A DNA stretch of 64,000 nt from JAZFSZ01 sp036446455 (lineage in GTDB: Bacteria; Pseudomonadota; Gammaproteobacteria; Acidiferrobacterales; JAJDNE01). This document shows positions 45,420 through 53,903 of the stretch, one piece after another. The notes under the pieces were generated by a model that saw nothing but the letters and a program-made list of their open reading frames with translations, was not told where the DNA came from and ran no database searches. Numbering within the stretch: position 1 is the stretch's first letter; each line of letters begins with the position of its first letter. The stretch lies in assembly GCA_036446455.1 (NCBI GenBank), contig JAZFSZ010000098.1, positions 6,912 through 70,911 of the forward strand, read 5' to 3'. The position numbers were made by a program, and so were the translations under genes.

Positions 45420-46217
45420 ATGTCTTTGGCAAAACGCATTATTCCCTGTCTTGACGTTGACAACGGCCGTGTCGTTAAAGGCGTACAATTTGTGGATATC
45501 CGTGACGCCGGTGATCCGGTTGAGGTTGCGCGGCGATATGACGAACAGGGCGCGGACGAAATAACGTTTCTCGATATCACTGCCAGTTCAGATGATCGCG
45601 AGACCATCGTACACGTGGTTGAAGACGTGGCCAGTCAGGTCTTTATCCCGCTAACGGTGGGCGGGGGTATTCGCACCGTAGACGATGTGCGTCGCATGCT
45701 CAACGCGGGCGCCGATAAGGTCGCGATCAACACCGCCGCCGTGTTCAATCCGGAGTTTGTCAGAGAGGCGGCGGAACATTTTGGGTCCCAATGTATTGTG
45801 GTTGCCATAGATGCCAAACAGGTGTCTGATGGAGACAATCCGCGCTGGGAAATTTTTACTCACGGTGGAAGAAAATCGACCGGGCTTGATGCTATTGAGT
45901 GGGCCAGAAAAATGACCGACTATGGTGCTGGCGAGATACTGCTCACTAGTATGGATCGTGACGGCACGCGTGACGGTTTTGATCTTGCGCTTACCCGGGC
46001 GATTTGCGAGGCCGTCAGTATTCCGGTTATCGCCTCTGGCGGTGTGGGGTGTCTTGAACATCTGGTGGCAGGAGTGAAGCAGGGTCATGCGGATGCCGTG
46101 CTGGCGGCCAGCATTTTTCACTTTGGCGAATACACGGTGGGTGAGGCCAAGCGCTTCATGCAGCAAAAAGGAGTCGAGGTCAGGCTGGAACAGGAAAGAA
46201 CAGAGAAAGGTTTATGA
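45420..46217 (+). CDS. hisF: Imidazole glycerol phosphate synthase cyclase subunit HisF
   Basis: TIM barrel that uses ammonia from HisH to form imidazole glycerol phosphate and AICAR. The N-terminal catalytic Asp is in RIIPCLDVDNGRVVKG and the second in LTSMDRDGTRDGFD. It has 265 aa; the last residues (EVRLEQERTEKGL) run a few longer than usual. It overlaps hisI by 4 bases. Confidence 0.96.
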   Translation: MSLAKRIIPCLDVDNGRVVKGVQFVDIRDAGDPVEVARRYDEQGADEITFLDITASSDDRETIVHVVEDVASQVFIPLTVGGGIRTVDDVRRMLNAGADKVAINTAAVFNPEFVREAAEHFGSQCIVVAIDAKQVSDGDNPRWEIFTHGGRKSTGLDAIEWARKMTDYGAGEILLTSMDRDGTRDGFDLALTRAICEAVSIPVIASGGVGCLEHLVAGVKQGHADAVLAASIFHFGEYTVGEAKRFMQQKGVEVRLEQERTEKGL

Positions 46218-46603
46218 GCGACTGGTTAGACAACATCAAATGGAATGATCAGGGTCTGGTGCCGGCAATTGCGCAGGAAGCGGGATCGGGCAAGGTGCTG
46301 ATGGTGGCCTGGATGAATCGCGAGGCCCTGGCCAAGACGGCCAGCAAGGGCCGTGCGTTCTACTGGTCGCGTTCGCGCCAGACGCTGTGGGAAAAGGGCG
46401 AAGTGTCTGGTCACGGGCAGGAGGTGAAAGAAATTCGCCTTGACTGCGACAATGACGTTATCCTGCTGCAGGTGGAACAGCACGGTGGCATATCCTGTCA
46501 CACCGGTCGCCATAACTGTTTTTATCAGCAGTTACAGGGGAAGCACTGGGTAACGGTGGACCCCGTATTAAAACCGGAAGAGGAGATTTACGGCAAGCGC
46601 TGA
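46214..46603 (+). CDS. hisI: Phosphoribosyl-AMP cyclohydrolase HisI
   Basis: Zinc enzyme opening the adenine ring of PR-AMP. Motifs are MVAWMNREALAKT, YWSRSRQTLWEKGE, and the zinc-binding HGGISCHTGRHNCF. It has 129 aa and is separate from HisE, unlike the enteric HisIE fusion. The start overlaps hisF by 4 bases. Confidence 0.96.
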   Translation: MSDWLDNIKWNDQGLVPAIAQEAGSGKVLMVAWMNREALAKTASKGRAFYWSRSRQTLWEKGEVSGHGQEVKEIRLDCDNDVILLQVEQHGGISCHTGRHNCFYQQLQGKHWVTVDPVLKPEEEIYGKR

Positions 46604-46628
46604 CAGCGGCGAACGCGGAAAGATTCAA

Positions 46629-46946
46629 ATGTCTGATATTCTTACAAAATTGGCAGTGGTGCTCGAGGACAGGCGCAAAGCCGATCCTGCGTCGTCTTAT
46701 GTTGCCGGGCTGTACGACAAGGGCCTGGACGCCATTTTAAAGAAAATTGGCGAGGAGGCCAACGAGACCATTATTGCCGCCAAATCTGGCGATAGCGACC
46801 AGATAATCCATGAAACTGCCGATTTATGGTTTCATACCCTGGTGATGTTGATTGACCGGGGGCTGCATCCGGATCAGGTGCTTGAGGAACTGATGCGCCG
46901 TTTTGGCACTTCCGGACTTGAAGAAAAGGCACAGCGCCACCACTGA
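46629..46946 (+). CDS. hisE: Phosphoribosyl-ATP pyrophosphatase HisE
   Basis: MazG-like all-alpha enzyme splitting pyrophosphate from PR-ATP. The pattern KKIGEEANETIIAAKSGD is diagnostic. It has 105 aa. It is the last gene of the his cluster and is followed 69 bases later by tatA, a junction common in this branch of proteobacteria. Confidence 0.95.
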   Translation: MSDILTKLAVVLEDRRKADPASSYVAGLYDKGLDAILKKIGEEANETIIAAKSGDSDQIIHETADLWFHTLVMLIDRGLHPDQVLEELMRRFGTSGLEEKAQRHH

Positions 46947-47015
46947 TCAAGGTGACGCTTATACGCGGGAAGTGTGATTTTCGCGGTTTTCAAATTATTT
47001 GTTGGAGTAAGGAAC

Positions 47016-47258
47016 ATGGGTGGTATTGGAATTTGGCAATTGGTAATCGTGCTGGTGATTGTGCTTTTGATCTTTGGCACCAAGAAACTGCGTAATCTGG
47101 GTGGTGATGTCGGCGGCGCCATCAAGAATTTCAAGGGCGCGATGAAAGAGGGGAAGGATGGTGATAAGAAGAAGGTCGAGGACCAGAGCGACAGCGGCCG
47201 CGTGATCGACGCGAAGGCCAAGGTGGAAGATAAAGTGGAAGACAAGGGCAAGTCCTAG
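47016..47258 (+). CDS. tatA: Twin-arginine translocase subunit TatA
   Basis: Pore-forming subunit of Tat protein export. One membrane helix (IWQLVIVLVIVLLIFGTKKL) and the adjacent amphipathic helix with the FGTKKLRNLG hinge are typical. The start is ATG 47016 with GGAGTAAGGAAC upstream, giving 80 aa; a start at 46974 would put a second hydrophobic stretch in front. The tail is charged and lysine rich. Confidence 0.95.
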   Translation: MGGIGIWQLVIVLVIVLLIFGTKKLRNLGGDVGGAIKNFKGAMKEGKDGDKKKVEDQSDSGRVIDAKAKVEDKVEDKGKS

Positions 47259-47285
47259 ACTTGCCTGTCTTGCTAAATCCGTTAC

Positions 47286-47741
47286 ATGTTCGATATCGGA
47301 TTCTTGGAGCTGGCGCTCATTGGCATTCTGGCGCTGGTGGTGTTGGGTCCCAAGCGCTTGCCCGAGGCGGCGCGCACGGCGGGTCGATGGGTCGGTAAGC
47401 TACGCGCTTTTATTTCCGATGTTAAACAGGATATTGATCGCGAGATCGAAAGTGGCGATCTAGCCGATTTTCGGCGCCTGAAAGATGAACTTAGCAAGGC
47501 ACGCACCCTGATTGAAGAGTCTTCAAACAGCATTTACCAGCAAGTTGACGGTCTGGCGGGCAATATTAATCAAGAGGTAAAAGGAATCAGTTCGCCTGCG
47601 TCGGTTGCTTTGGCAAGGAAGAAGAAATCCCCGGCAAAAAAGAAAACCGCAGGCAAGAAGAGGGCGGTGAAGAAAAAGCCCGCGAAAAAACCCGAAAACA
47701 AGAAAGCGGCAAAAAAGAAATCCCGCAAACGCAAAACCTGA
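47286..47741 (+). CDS. tatB: Twin-arginine translocase subunit TatB with lysine-rich tail
   Basis: Substrate-recognising Tat subunit. The N-terminal helix (LELALIGILALVVLGPKRLPEA, seen in two parts around the conserved Glu and LGPKRLP) and amphipathic region are normal. The last about 41 residues are roughly half Lys with Ala/Pro, like histone H1-type tails. This tail is not a usual TatB feature. It has 151 aa. It lies between tatA and tatC. Confidence 0.93.
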   Translation: MFDIGFLELALIGILALVVLGPKRLPEAARTAGRWVGKLRAFISDVKQDIDREIESGDLADFRRLKDELSKARTLIEESSNSIYQQVDGLAGNINQEVKGISSPASVALARKKKSPAKKKTAGKKRAVKKKPAKKPENKKAAKKKSRKRKT

Positions 47742-47753
47742 TCAAATCAGAAC

Positions 47754-48611
47754 ATGGCGGACGTCGACAATCCCAAAAATTCAGAAGGCTCGCTAATCAG
47801 CCATTTGCTGGAGCTGCGCAATCGCCTGCTCTATGCTGTCATCGCCATACTCATTGCGTTTGTACCGCTGGCGATTTTTTCCGAACAGTTATATCAACAG
47901 CTGGCGGCACCCCTGCTGGCATCGTTGCCGGAAGGTAGCGATATGATTGTGACCCATCCGCTGCAGGCATTTTTGACGCCGATCAAGCTCGCATTATTTT
48001 TTGCTATTATCATCACTATCCCGTTTGTGCTGTACCAGATCTGGGCGTTCGTGGCGCCGGGACTGTACAAACACGAGCAGAGAATGGTGTTACCGCTATT
48101 GGTGTCGAGCAGCTTGTTGTTTTATACCGGTATGGCATTCGCCTACTTTGTTGTGTTTCCTCTGGTGTTCGGTTTTCTCTCCAGGGTCACACCAGAAGGC
48201 GTGCAGTTCATGCCGGACATCAAGGCCTATCAGGATTTTGTGTTTACCTTGTTTTTTGCCTTTGGTGTGGCATTTGAATTACCGGTGGCGCTGGTGCTGT
48301 TGACTCGTCTGGGCGTCATTAACCCGCATACACTCGGGAAAAAACGGCCCTACGTCGTGTTATGGACCTTTGTGGTGGCCATGCTGCTGACACCACCGGA
48401 TCCCTTGTCTCAAACCATGCTGGCGATACCCTTGCTGATATTGTTCGAAATCGGTTTATTTATATCCAGACGCGTGAAACCACGCGAAAAAGACAATGAC
48501 AGTGAAGAAATGACGGATGCGGAAATGGAAGCAGAAATGGACGCAGCCTTGAAGGAACTCGACTCCCCGTTTGAATCCAGCCGCGATACCCAGGGGAACA
48601 AAAAGCGGTAG
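47754..48611 (+). CDS. tatC: Twin-arginine translocase subunit TatC
   Basis: Polytopic Tat receptor that binds the twin-arginine signal. Six membrane segments are visible, starting after SLISHLLELRNRLL, and the FVAPGLYKHEQRMVLPL loop is conserved. An acidic tail with EEMTDAEMEAEMDAAL follows the last helix. It has 285 aa. A Rieske protein with a Tat-like signal is encoded 3.3 kb downstream. Confidence 0.96.
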   Translation: MADVDNPKNSEGSLISHLLELRNRLLYAVIAILIAFVPLAIFSEQLYQQLAAPLLASLPEGSDMIVTHPLQAFLTPIKLALFFAIIITIPFVLYQIWAFVAPGLYKHEQRMVLPLLVSSSLLFYTGMAFAYFVVFPLVFGFLSRVTPEGVQFMPDIKAYQDFVFTLFFAFGVAFELPVALVLLTRLGVINPHTLGKKRPYVVLWTFVVAMLLTPPDPLSQTMLAIPLLILFEIGLFISRRVKPREKDNDSEEMTDAEMEAEMDAALKELDSPFESSRDTQGNKKR

Positions 48612-48630
48612 ATGCCCGTCCAAGCAACTG

Positions 48631-50487
48631 ATGAAACGGCATCTGCAACGTTTTCTGCTTTTCAGCGTCCTGACGGCATCCGCCTGGATGCCCGTGACCA
48701 ACGCGGAACCCCGGCTTGAAAACCAGCTCGCCAATCACGCCTCACCTTATCTTGCGCTGCATGCCAGCGATCCCGTGAAATGGCAGGACTGGAGGCCTGC
48801 TGTCATTAAACTGGCGCGTAAGCAAAACAAGCTTGTTTACCTGTCTATCGGTTACTTTTCCTGTCACTGGTGCCATGTGATGCAGCGGGAGAGTTATCGC
48901 AATCCGGAGATCGCCCGTTTTCTAAATGAGCATTTTATTCCCGTCAAGGTTGATCGTGAACTGGAACCGGCGCTGGACTCGCATTTGATCGAATTTGCCG
49001 AGCAGACCCTGGGTGTGGCGGGCTGGCCGTTGAATGTGTTTCTGACGCCCGAGGGTTATCCGTTATACGCCGTGCTCTACATGCCACGGAAAGAATTTCA
49101 GCAGGTATTGGTTAAATTGCAGAAACTCTGGCACCAGGATTCAGCGAGCCTGGTGAAGCTGGCAAGACAGGCTGTGAACCAGGGCAAGGGTCCGGGCAAG
49201 CCTGTTTTGAATTCTGGTCAGGTAAAGGCCTATGTCAGCAAGATTGTCGAAACCAGTTTTACCATTGGCGATCCTTTTCATGGTGGCTTCGGTGAGCAGT
49301 CCAAGTTCCCGTCGGTACCGCAACTGGACTTCCTGCTGGCACAGTACCAGCGTCAACCCGATAGCAAATTGAAGAACTTCCTTCAGCGTACGTTCGATCA
49401 AATGATGCGTAACGGATTGTATGATCATCTGGGGGGTGGTTTTTTTCGATACACTGTCGATCCCGGCTGGCAGACGCCGCACTTCGAGAAAATGTTATAC
49501 GACAACGCTTTACTGGCAAGACTGTATTTGCGTGCAGGCATGCTATGGCAACGTGATGACTACCTGCAGATATCGGCAGAAACGCTGAAATTTATGCAAA
49601 AGGAAATGCGCCATGCAGAGGGCGCCTTTATCGCTTCGCTATCCGCGCTTGATGACAAGGGTGTGGAAGGCGGCTATTACTTGTGGTCGTTGTCTGAACT
49701 CGGAAAATTATTGAGCGCGGACGAGCTAAAAGCTTATCGGTTGGCCAGCGGCATGATGGACGCACCGCCGTTTGAAAACGGTTACTTGCCAATGCAGGTA
49801 CTGACGGCAAATGAAGTGGGTGAGTCGCTAAAGCTTGGCGCGAACAAAGTGCAAGCGTTGCTATCATCGGCGCAAACAAAACTGCACGTGGCGCGGAACC
49901 GCCGCACGATTCCCAAAGACATAAAGTTACTCGCTGGTTGGAATGGTCTCGCGCTTTCTGTCTACGCTGAGGCAGCGCGAGTAAAGAAAGATGCGATTTA
50001 TGGTGCAACGGCAAAGGCATTGCACGACTATTTGGTCAAAACATTGTGGGTAGATGGTGGTTTGCAACGGTCCGTGGCCAATGGCCGTGCTGTCGGACAA
50101 GCATCGCTTGAAGACTATGCGCAAGTGGCGCATGGACTGCTGGATTATGCCCGCTTAACGAAACGGCAAAAGGACTATCGGCTGGCGCGGAAAGTGGTCG
50201 ATGCGGCATGGGAGCGATTCTATAGCGGCACAGGTTGGCGCCTGAGTGAGAAAATGCTGATTCAAACAAAAGTGTCCAGGGATGCACATGCCGATGGTCC
50301 CATGCCGTCACCCTCGGGATCTATTCTTGCCACATCATTGACGCTGGCCGAATTACGCGATGACCGTGCCTTGTATAAAAAGGCTCTGGCAGCACTGAAC
50401 AGCGGTCATGAAGCCATTCAATCCGATCCCTTCTGGTATGCCACCCACGTGGCGGCGATGGTCCAGGCGATTGACCAGTCTCCCTAG
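48631..50487 (+). CDS. Secreted thioredoxin-domain protein, DUF255/YyaL-like
   Basis: An N-terminal signal peptide (FLLFSVLTASAWMPVTNA) precedes the DUF255 thioredoxin-like domain. It starts LANHASPYLALHASDPVKW and has a CHWC redox motif (C78-C81 in FSCHWCHVM). The rest resembles the alpha/alpha six-hairpin part of YyaL/SSP411 proteins, with GGGFFRYTVDP and HFEKMLYDNALLARLYL. It has 618 aa. The start is ATG 48631; an earlier in-frame ATG at 48571 lies inside tatC. Most relatives are cytosolic, so the signal peptide is of note. The reaction is unknown. Confidence 0.82.
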   Translation: MKRHLQRFLLFSVLTASAWMPVTNAEPRLENQLANHASPYLALHASDPVKWQDWRPAVIKLARKQNKLVYLSIGYFSCHWCHVMQRESYRNPEIARFLNEHFIPVKVDRELEPALDSHLIEFAEQTLGVAGWPLNVFLTPEGYPLYAVLYMPRKEFQQVLVKLQKLWHQDSASLVKLARQAVNQGKGPGKPVLNSGQVKAYVSKIVETSFTIGDPFHGGFGEQSKFPSVPQLDFLLAQYQRQPDSKLKNFLQRTFDQMMRNGLYDHLGGGFFRYTVDPGWQTPHFEKMLYDNALLARLYLRAGMLWQRDDYLQISAETLKFMQKEMRHAEGAFIASLSALDDKGVEGGYYLWSLSELGKLLSADELKAYRLASGMMDAPPFENGYLPMQVLTANEVGESLKLGANKVQALLSSAQTKLHVARNRRTIPKDIKLLAGWNGLALSVYAEAARVKKDAIYGATAKALHDYLVKTLWVDGGLQRSVANGRAVGQASLEDYAQVAHGLLDYARLTKRQKDYRLARKVVDAAWERFYSGTGWRLSEKMLIQTKVSRDAHADGPMPSPSGSILATSLTLAELRDDRALYKKALAALNSGHEAIQSDPFWYATHVAAMVQAIDQSP

Positions 50488-51653
50488 CCTGGTGTTGATG
50501 CCCGCTGTGGTCGCTCGATCACGATAGCTGTGACAGTAAGTATTTCTCCCTTGCGGAATATCTTGAGCTTTAATTTGCTGCCAGGCTTGTGGCGTGAAAT
50601 TGCCGTTAACGCCTCGTGCGGGTCGGTAATCTTTTTGCCGTTTATTTCCAGAACAACGTCACCGGGTTCGATGCCGGCCTTGTGTGCCGGCCCGTTGCGC
50701 ATGACGCCAGCGATAATAACGCCGCCCGGTTTGGGCAATTCAATCGCTTTGGCGATTGACGCTGTGACCGCATGGGCTTCGACACCGAGCCAGCCGCGCC
50801 GTGGACGACCGTATTTCAGGATCTCTTCCAGCACGTTTCTGGCGAGATTGGAGGGGATTGCAAAACCGATGCCTTGTGAGCCGCCGCTACGCGAGTAAAT
50901 AGCGGTATTAATTCCGATCAGATTACCGTTGGCATCGACCAGTGCCCCACCGGAGTTGCCAGGGTTGATGGCGGCGTCGGTTTGAATAAAGTTCTCAAAG
51001 GTATTGATACCCAGTTTAGTGCGACCGGTGGCACTGATAATGCCCATAGTTACGGTTTGGCCAACCCCGTAGGGATTGCCAATGGCCAGTGCCACATCAC
51101 CGATATGCAGCGCATCGGAGTCGGCCAGGGTGATGACCGGCAGCTGATCGAGCTCTATTTTTAGCACCGCAAGATCGGTATCGGGATCGGTGCCGATGAT
51201 TTTGGCTGCCGCCGTGCGCCCGTCTCTCAACGCCACTTGGATCTTGTCGGCGTCCTTGATGACATGATGGTTGGTAAGCAGATATCCCTTGTCGCTGATT
51301 ATGACGCCGGAACCGAGGCCGGTTTGTACATGTTTGCGCGGGCGAATCAGATCGTTGCCGCCACCGAAGAATTGGCGAAAGACGGGATCATCGAAAAACG
51401 GGTGGGGTTTGATTGTCACCACCCTGGCGGTGGAGATTTTGACCACGGCGGGGGCGGCTCGTTTCACCGCCTGTGCATAGGACACCGGCCCACTGCCGGG
51501 GCCGTACACGGGGGTCGCTGCCTGGCGGATTTCTACTGTGGTGGTCTCGCGATTGGGCAATAACTGCGGCCAAATGAGAATAACTATGAATGCCAGTGCC
51601 AGGCCTGCAATAAATGCTTGGGCTACAAATTTAAAAGTGCGAAATCGGTTCAA
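50484..51653 (-). CDS. degS: DegS/AlgW-type periplasmic serine protease
   Basis: Trypsin-like protease anchored by one N-terminal membrane helix (about residues 11-30) with a single C-terminal PDZ domain (about 285-375). DegS-type proteins start the sigma-E envelope stress cascade by cutting RseA. The catalytic triad is H130 (LTNHHVIKDA), D160 (DPDTDLAVLK) and S234 (PGNSGGALVD). It has 389 aa, slightly longer than DegS; two PDZ domains would be expected for DegP. It converges on the thioredoxin gene, sharing a CTAG that ends both genes. Confidence 0.9.
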   Translation of the reverse strand: MNRFRTFKFVAQAFIAGLALAFIVILIWPQLLPNRETTTVEIRQAATPVYGPGSGPVSYAQAVKRAAPAVVKISTARVVTIKPHPFFDDPVFRQFFGGGNDLIRPRKHVQTGLGSGVIISDKGYLLTNHHVIKDADKIQVALRDGRTAAAKIIGTDPDTDLAVLKIELDQLPVITLADSDALHIGDVALAIGNPYGVGQTVTMGIISATGRTKLGINTFENFIQTDAAINPGNSGGALVDANGNLIGINTAIYSRSGGSQGIGFAIPSNLARNVLEEILKYGRPRRGWLGVEAHAVTASIAKAIELPKPGGVIIAGVMRNGPAHKAGIEPGDVVLEINGKKITDPHEALTAISRHKPGSKLKLKIFRKGEILTVTAIVIERPQRASTPG

Positions 51654-51957
51654 TGTTCAGGCCTTGGTAATAAATACTGTGTTTGTTGATGTGTCGATGG
51701 GGCAGCATTGTAGCGTACCCCGCCGGGCATTTGATTTTGCGATTTTGCTATACATTGGGCGAACAGAGACTGTTTTAAAGCTAATTTTGAGAAATTGCGT
51801 CAGTCCCTTGACTGTAAAGGGGTGTTGTACGATCCTATGCGCCGCTTGAAACGTGCTTGAGTATTTAATAATGTACTTAACTAGCTGATCGGGAACATAT
51901 TTACCGGAATTTTTTGGTTTTTTCTTTCTTTCGACCCGCAACAAAATTGGGGGATCA
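51654..51957. other. 304-base divergent spacer between degS and petA
   Basis: No gene is supported here. It must hold the promoters for degS (minus strand) and the bc1 operon (plus strand). A weak plus-strand candidate is TTGAAA (51846-51851) with AATAAT (51867-51872), but the 15-base spacing is short. A T-rich stretch and the ribosome-binding site GGGGGATCA come just before petA. Confidence 0.4.
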
Positions 51958-52554
51958 ATGAGTAAACAGGGTGTGGACCGTACACGGAGACGGTTGCTGA
52001 TGATGACGTCCGGCATTGGCGCCGTAGGGGCAGCATTTGTGGCAGTTCCGTTTGTGAAGAGCATGCTGCCGAGCGCGCGCGCAAGAGCTGCTGGCGCGCC
52101 GGTTGAGGTCGATATTAGCAAGATCGAATACGGCATGAAAATTACCATCGAGTGGCGTGGAAAACCGGTGTGGATTTTGCGTCGTACTCCGGAGATGCTC
52201 GCCACGCTGGAAAAAGTCGAGCCCAAAATGGCAGATCCCGAATCGAAAGAGAGTGACCAGCCAGAGTACGTTGATCCCAGAAATCGTGCCAGCAATCCCG
52301 AATATCTGGTGGTGCTCGGCATCTGTACCCACCTCGGTTGCTCACCGAAAGATCGGCTGCAACCCGGTTCTGTATCCGGTCTTGGTGCTGATTGGCTGGG
52401 AGGGTTTTTCTGCCCCTGCCACGGCTCCACGTTTGATCTTGCCGGTCGTGTATTCAAAAATGTACCGGCGCCGACCAATTTGCCGGTACCACCTTACCGT
52501 TATCTCAGTGACAGCCGCATTATCGTCGGCGAAGACGAAAAAGGAGCGGCTTGA
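51958..52554 (+). CDS. petA: Ubiquinol-cytochrome c reductase iron-sulphur subunit (Rieske)
   Basis: High-potential [2Fe-2S] subunit of the bc1 complex. The cluster ligands are C123/H125 (CTHLGC) and C152/H155 (CPCHGSTFD); C128 and C154 form the supporting disulphide. The N-terminus DRTRRRLLMMTSGIGAVGAA has an Arg-Arg pair and a hydrophobic stretch, as expected for Tat-dependent Rieske proteins. It has 198 aa. The cytochrome b start overlaps its stop by one base. Confidence 0.96.
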   Translation: MSKQGVDRTRRRLLMMTSGIGAVGAAFVAVPFVKSMLPSARARAAGAPVEVDISKIEYGMKITIEWRGKPVWILRRTPEMLATLEKVEPKMADPESKESDQPEYVDPRNRASNPEYLVVLGICTHLGCSPKDRLQPGSVSGLGADWLGGFFCPCHGSTFDLAGRVFKNVPAPTNLPVPPYRYLSDSRIIVGEDEKGAA

Positions 52555-53903
52555 TGGAGAAAATCATGAAATGGATAGACGATCGTTTCCCGCTAACCGA
52601 AACGTTCGAATATCACATGTCCAAATACTACGCGCCGAAAAACTTTAATTTCTGGTACTACTTCGGTTCGTTGGCAATCCTGATGCTGGTCATTCAGATT
52701 CTCACCGGTATTTTTCTGACTATGCACTACAAGCCCGATATCGTTCTTGCATTTGCCTCGGTTGAATACATCATGCGCGACGTCGAGTATGGCTGGCTGA
52801 TTCGGTATATGCATTCCACCGGTGCGTCGTTCTTCTTCATCGCGGTGTACCTGCACATGTATCGCGGTCTGATCTATGGATCCTACCGTAGACCGCGTGA
52901 GTTGCTGTGGATCATCGGTGTCATCATCTTCATTGCGCTGATGGCGGAGTCCTTCATGGGTTACCTGCTGCCATGGGGCAACATGTCCTACTGGGGCGCG
53001 CAGGTCATTATCTCGTTGTTTGATGCCGTTCCAGTGGTTGGCCCGGGGCTAGCCGAATGGATACGCGGCGATTTTGTTATCGGTGATGCTACTTTGAATC
53101 GCTTTTTCGCCTTTCACGTGGCGGCGGTACCGCTGGTACTGATTATACTGGTGTACCTGCACCTGGTGGCGCTGCACCATGTCGGGTCCAATAACCCGGA
53201 TGGTATTGAGATCAAGGAGAACAAGGGTCCCGATGGCATACCGTTGGACGGCATCCCCTTCCACCCCTATTACACGGTGAAGGATATTGTCGGTGCGACT
53301 GTGTTCCTGATGTTATATTCCGCGGTTATGTTTTTCGCGCCGGAACTGGGTGGCTTGTTCCTTGAACACGACAACTTTAATCCGGCCAATATCCTGCAAA
53401 CGCCGTCGGAGATTGTGCCACTGTGGTACTTCACGCCGTTTTATTCAATACTGCGTGCCAGTACCAACAGCATGATGTGGAAGCTGTCCATTATGGTGAT
53501 CATAGTCGGTGGCTTTACCCTGATTTATGCCCGTCATTTTATGGTCAAAGCAGCTGCGTTTATTGTACCGGCGATCTTCATTGTTGGTTTCTATACACTC
53601 CAGGCCAAACTATGGGGCGTTATCCTCATGTTCGGTTCTCTTATGGTGTTGTTCCCACTGTCGTGGCTGGACAAGTCACCAGTGAAATCCATTCGCTATC
53701 GTGGCTGGATATTCAAGCTGGCGCTGTTCCTGTTTATCGTCTCCTTCGGCATTCTGGGATATCTGGGCATGAAGCCGCCGACAGAGCTGAAAACGCTGGC
53801 GGCGCAGATCTGTACCCTGATTTATTTCATGTTCTTTCTGATGATGCCGTTTTACACGCGGTGGGATAAAACCAAACCAGTTCCGGAAAGGGTAACAACA
53901 TGA
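52554..53903 (+). CDS. petB: Cytochrome b of the bc1 complex
   Basis: Membrane quinol-oxidising subunit with two hemes b. Paired heme ligands are in HSTGASFFFIAVYLHMYRG and FAFHVAAVPLVLIILVYLHL. It has 449 aa and is a complete fused cytochrome b. The Qo-site motif, PEWY in many species, reads PLWY here (VPLWYFTPFYSILRA). The start is ATG 52554, overlapping the Rieske stop, with AAGGAG upstream. The stop overlaps petC by 4 bases. Confidence 0.96.
   Translation: MEKIMKWIDDRFPLTETFEYHMSKYYAPKNFNFWYYFGSLAILMLVIQILTGIFLTMHYKPDIVLAFASVEYIMRDVEYGWLIRYMHSTGASFFFIAVYLHMYRGLIYGSYRRPRELLWIIGVIIFIALMAESFMGYLLPWGNMSYWGAQVIISLFDAVPVVGPGLAEWIRGDFVIGDATLNRFFAFHVAAVPLVLIILVYLHLVALHHVGSNNPDGIEIKENKGPDGIPLDGIPFHPYYTVKDIVGATVFLMLYSAVMFFAPELGGLFLEHDNFNPANILQTPSEIVPLWYFTPFYSILRASTNSMMWKLSIMVIIVGGFTLIYARHFMVKAAAFIVPAIFIVGFYTLQAKLWGVILMFGSLMVLFPLSWLDKSPVKSIRYRGWIFKLALFLFIVSFGILGYLGMKPPTELKTLAAQICTLIYFMFFLMMPFYTRWDKTKPVPERVTT

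Noticed and set aside
51538..51849. Plus-strand frame across the degS start
   Set aside because: It is antisense to the degS N-terminus and ends in a promoter spacer; the protein looks random.
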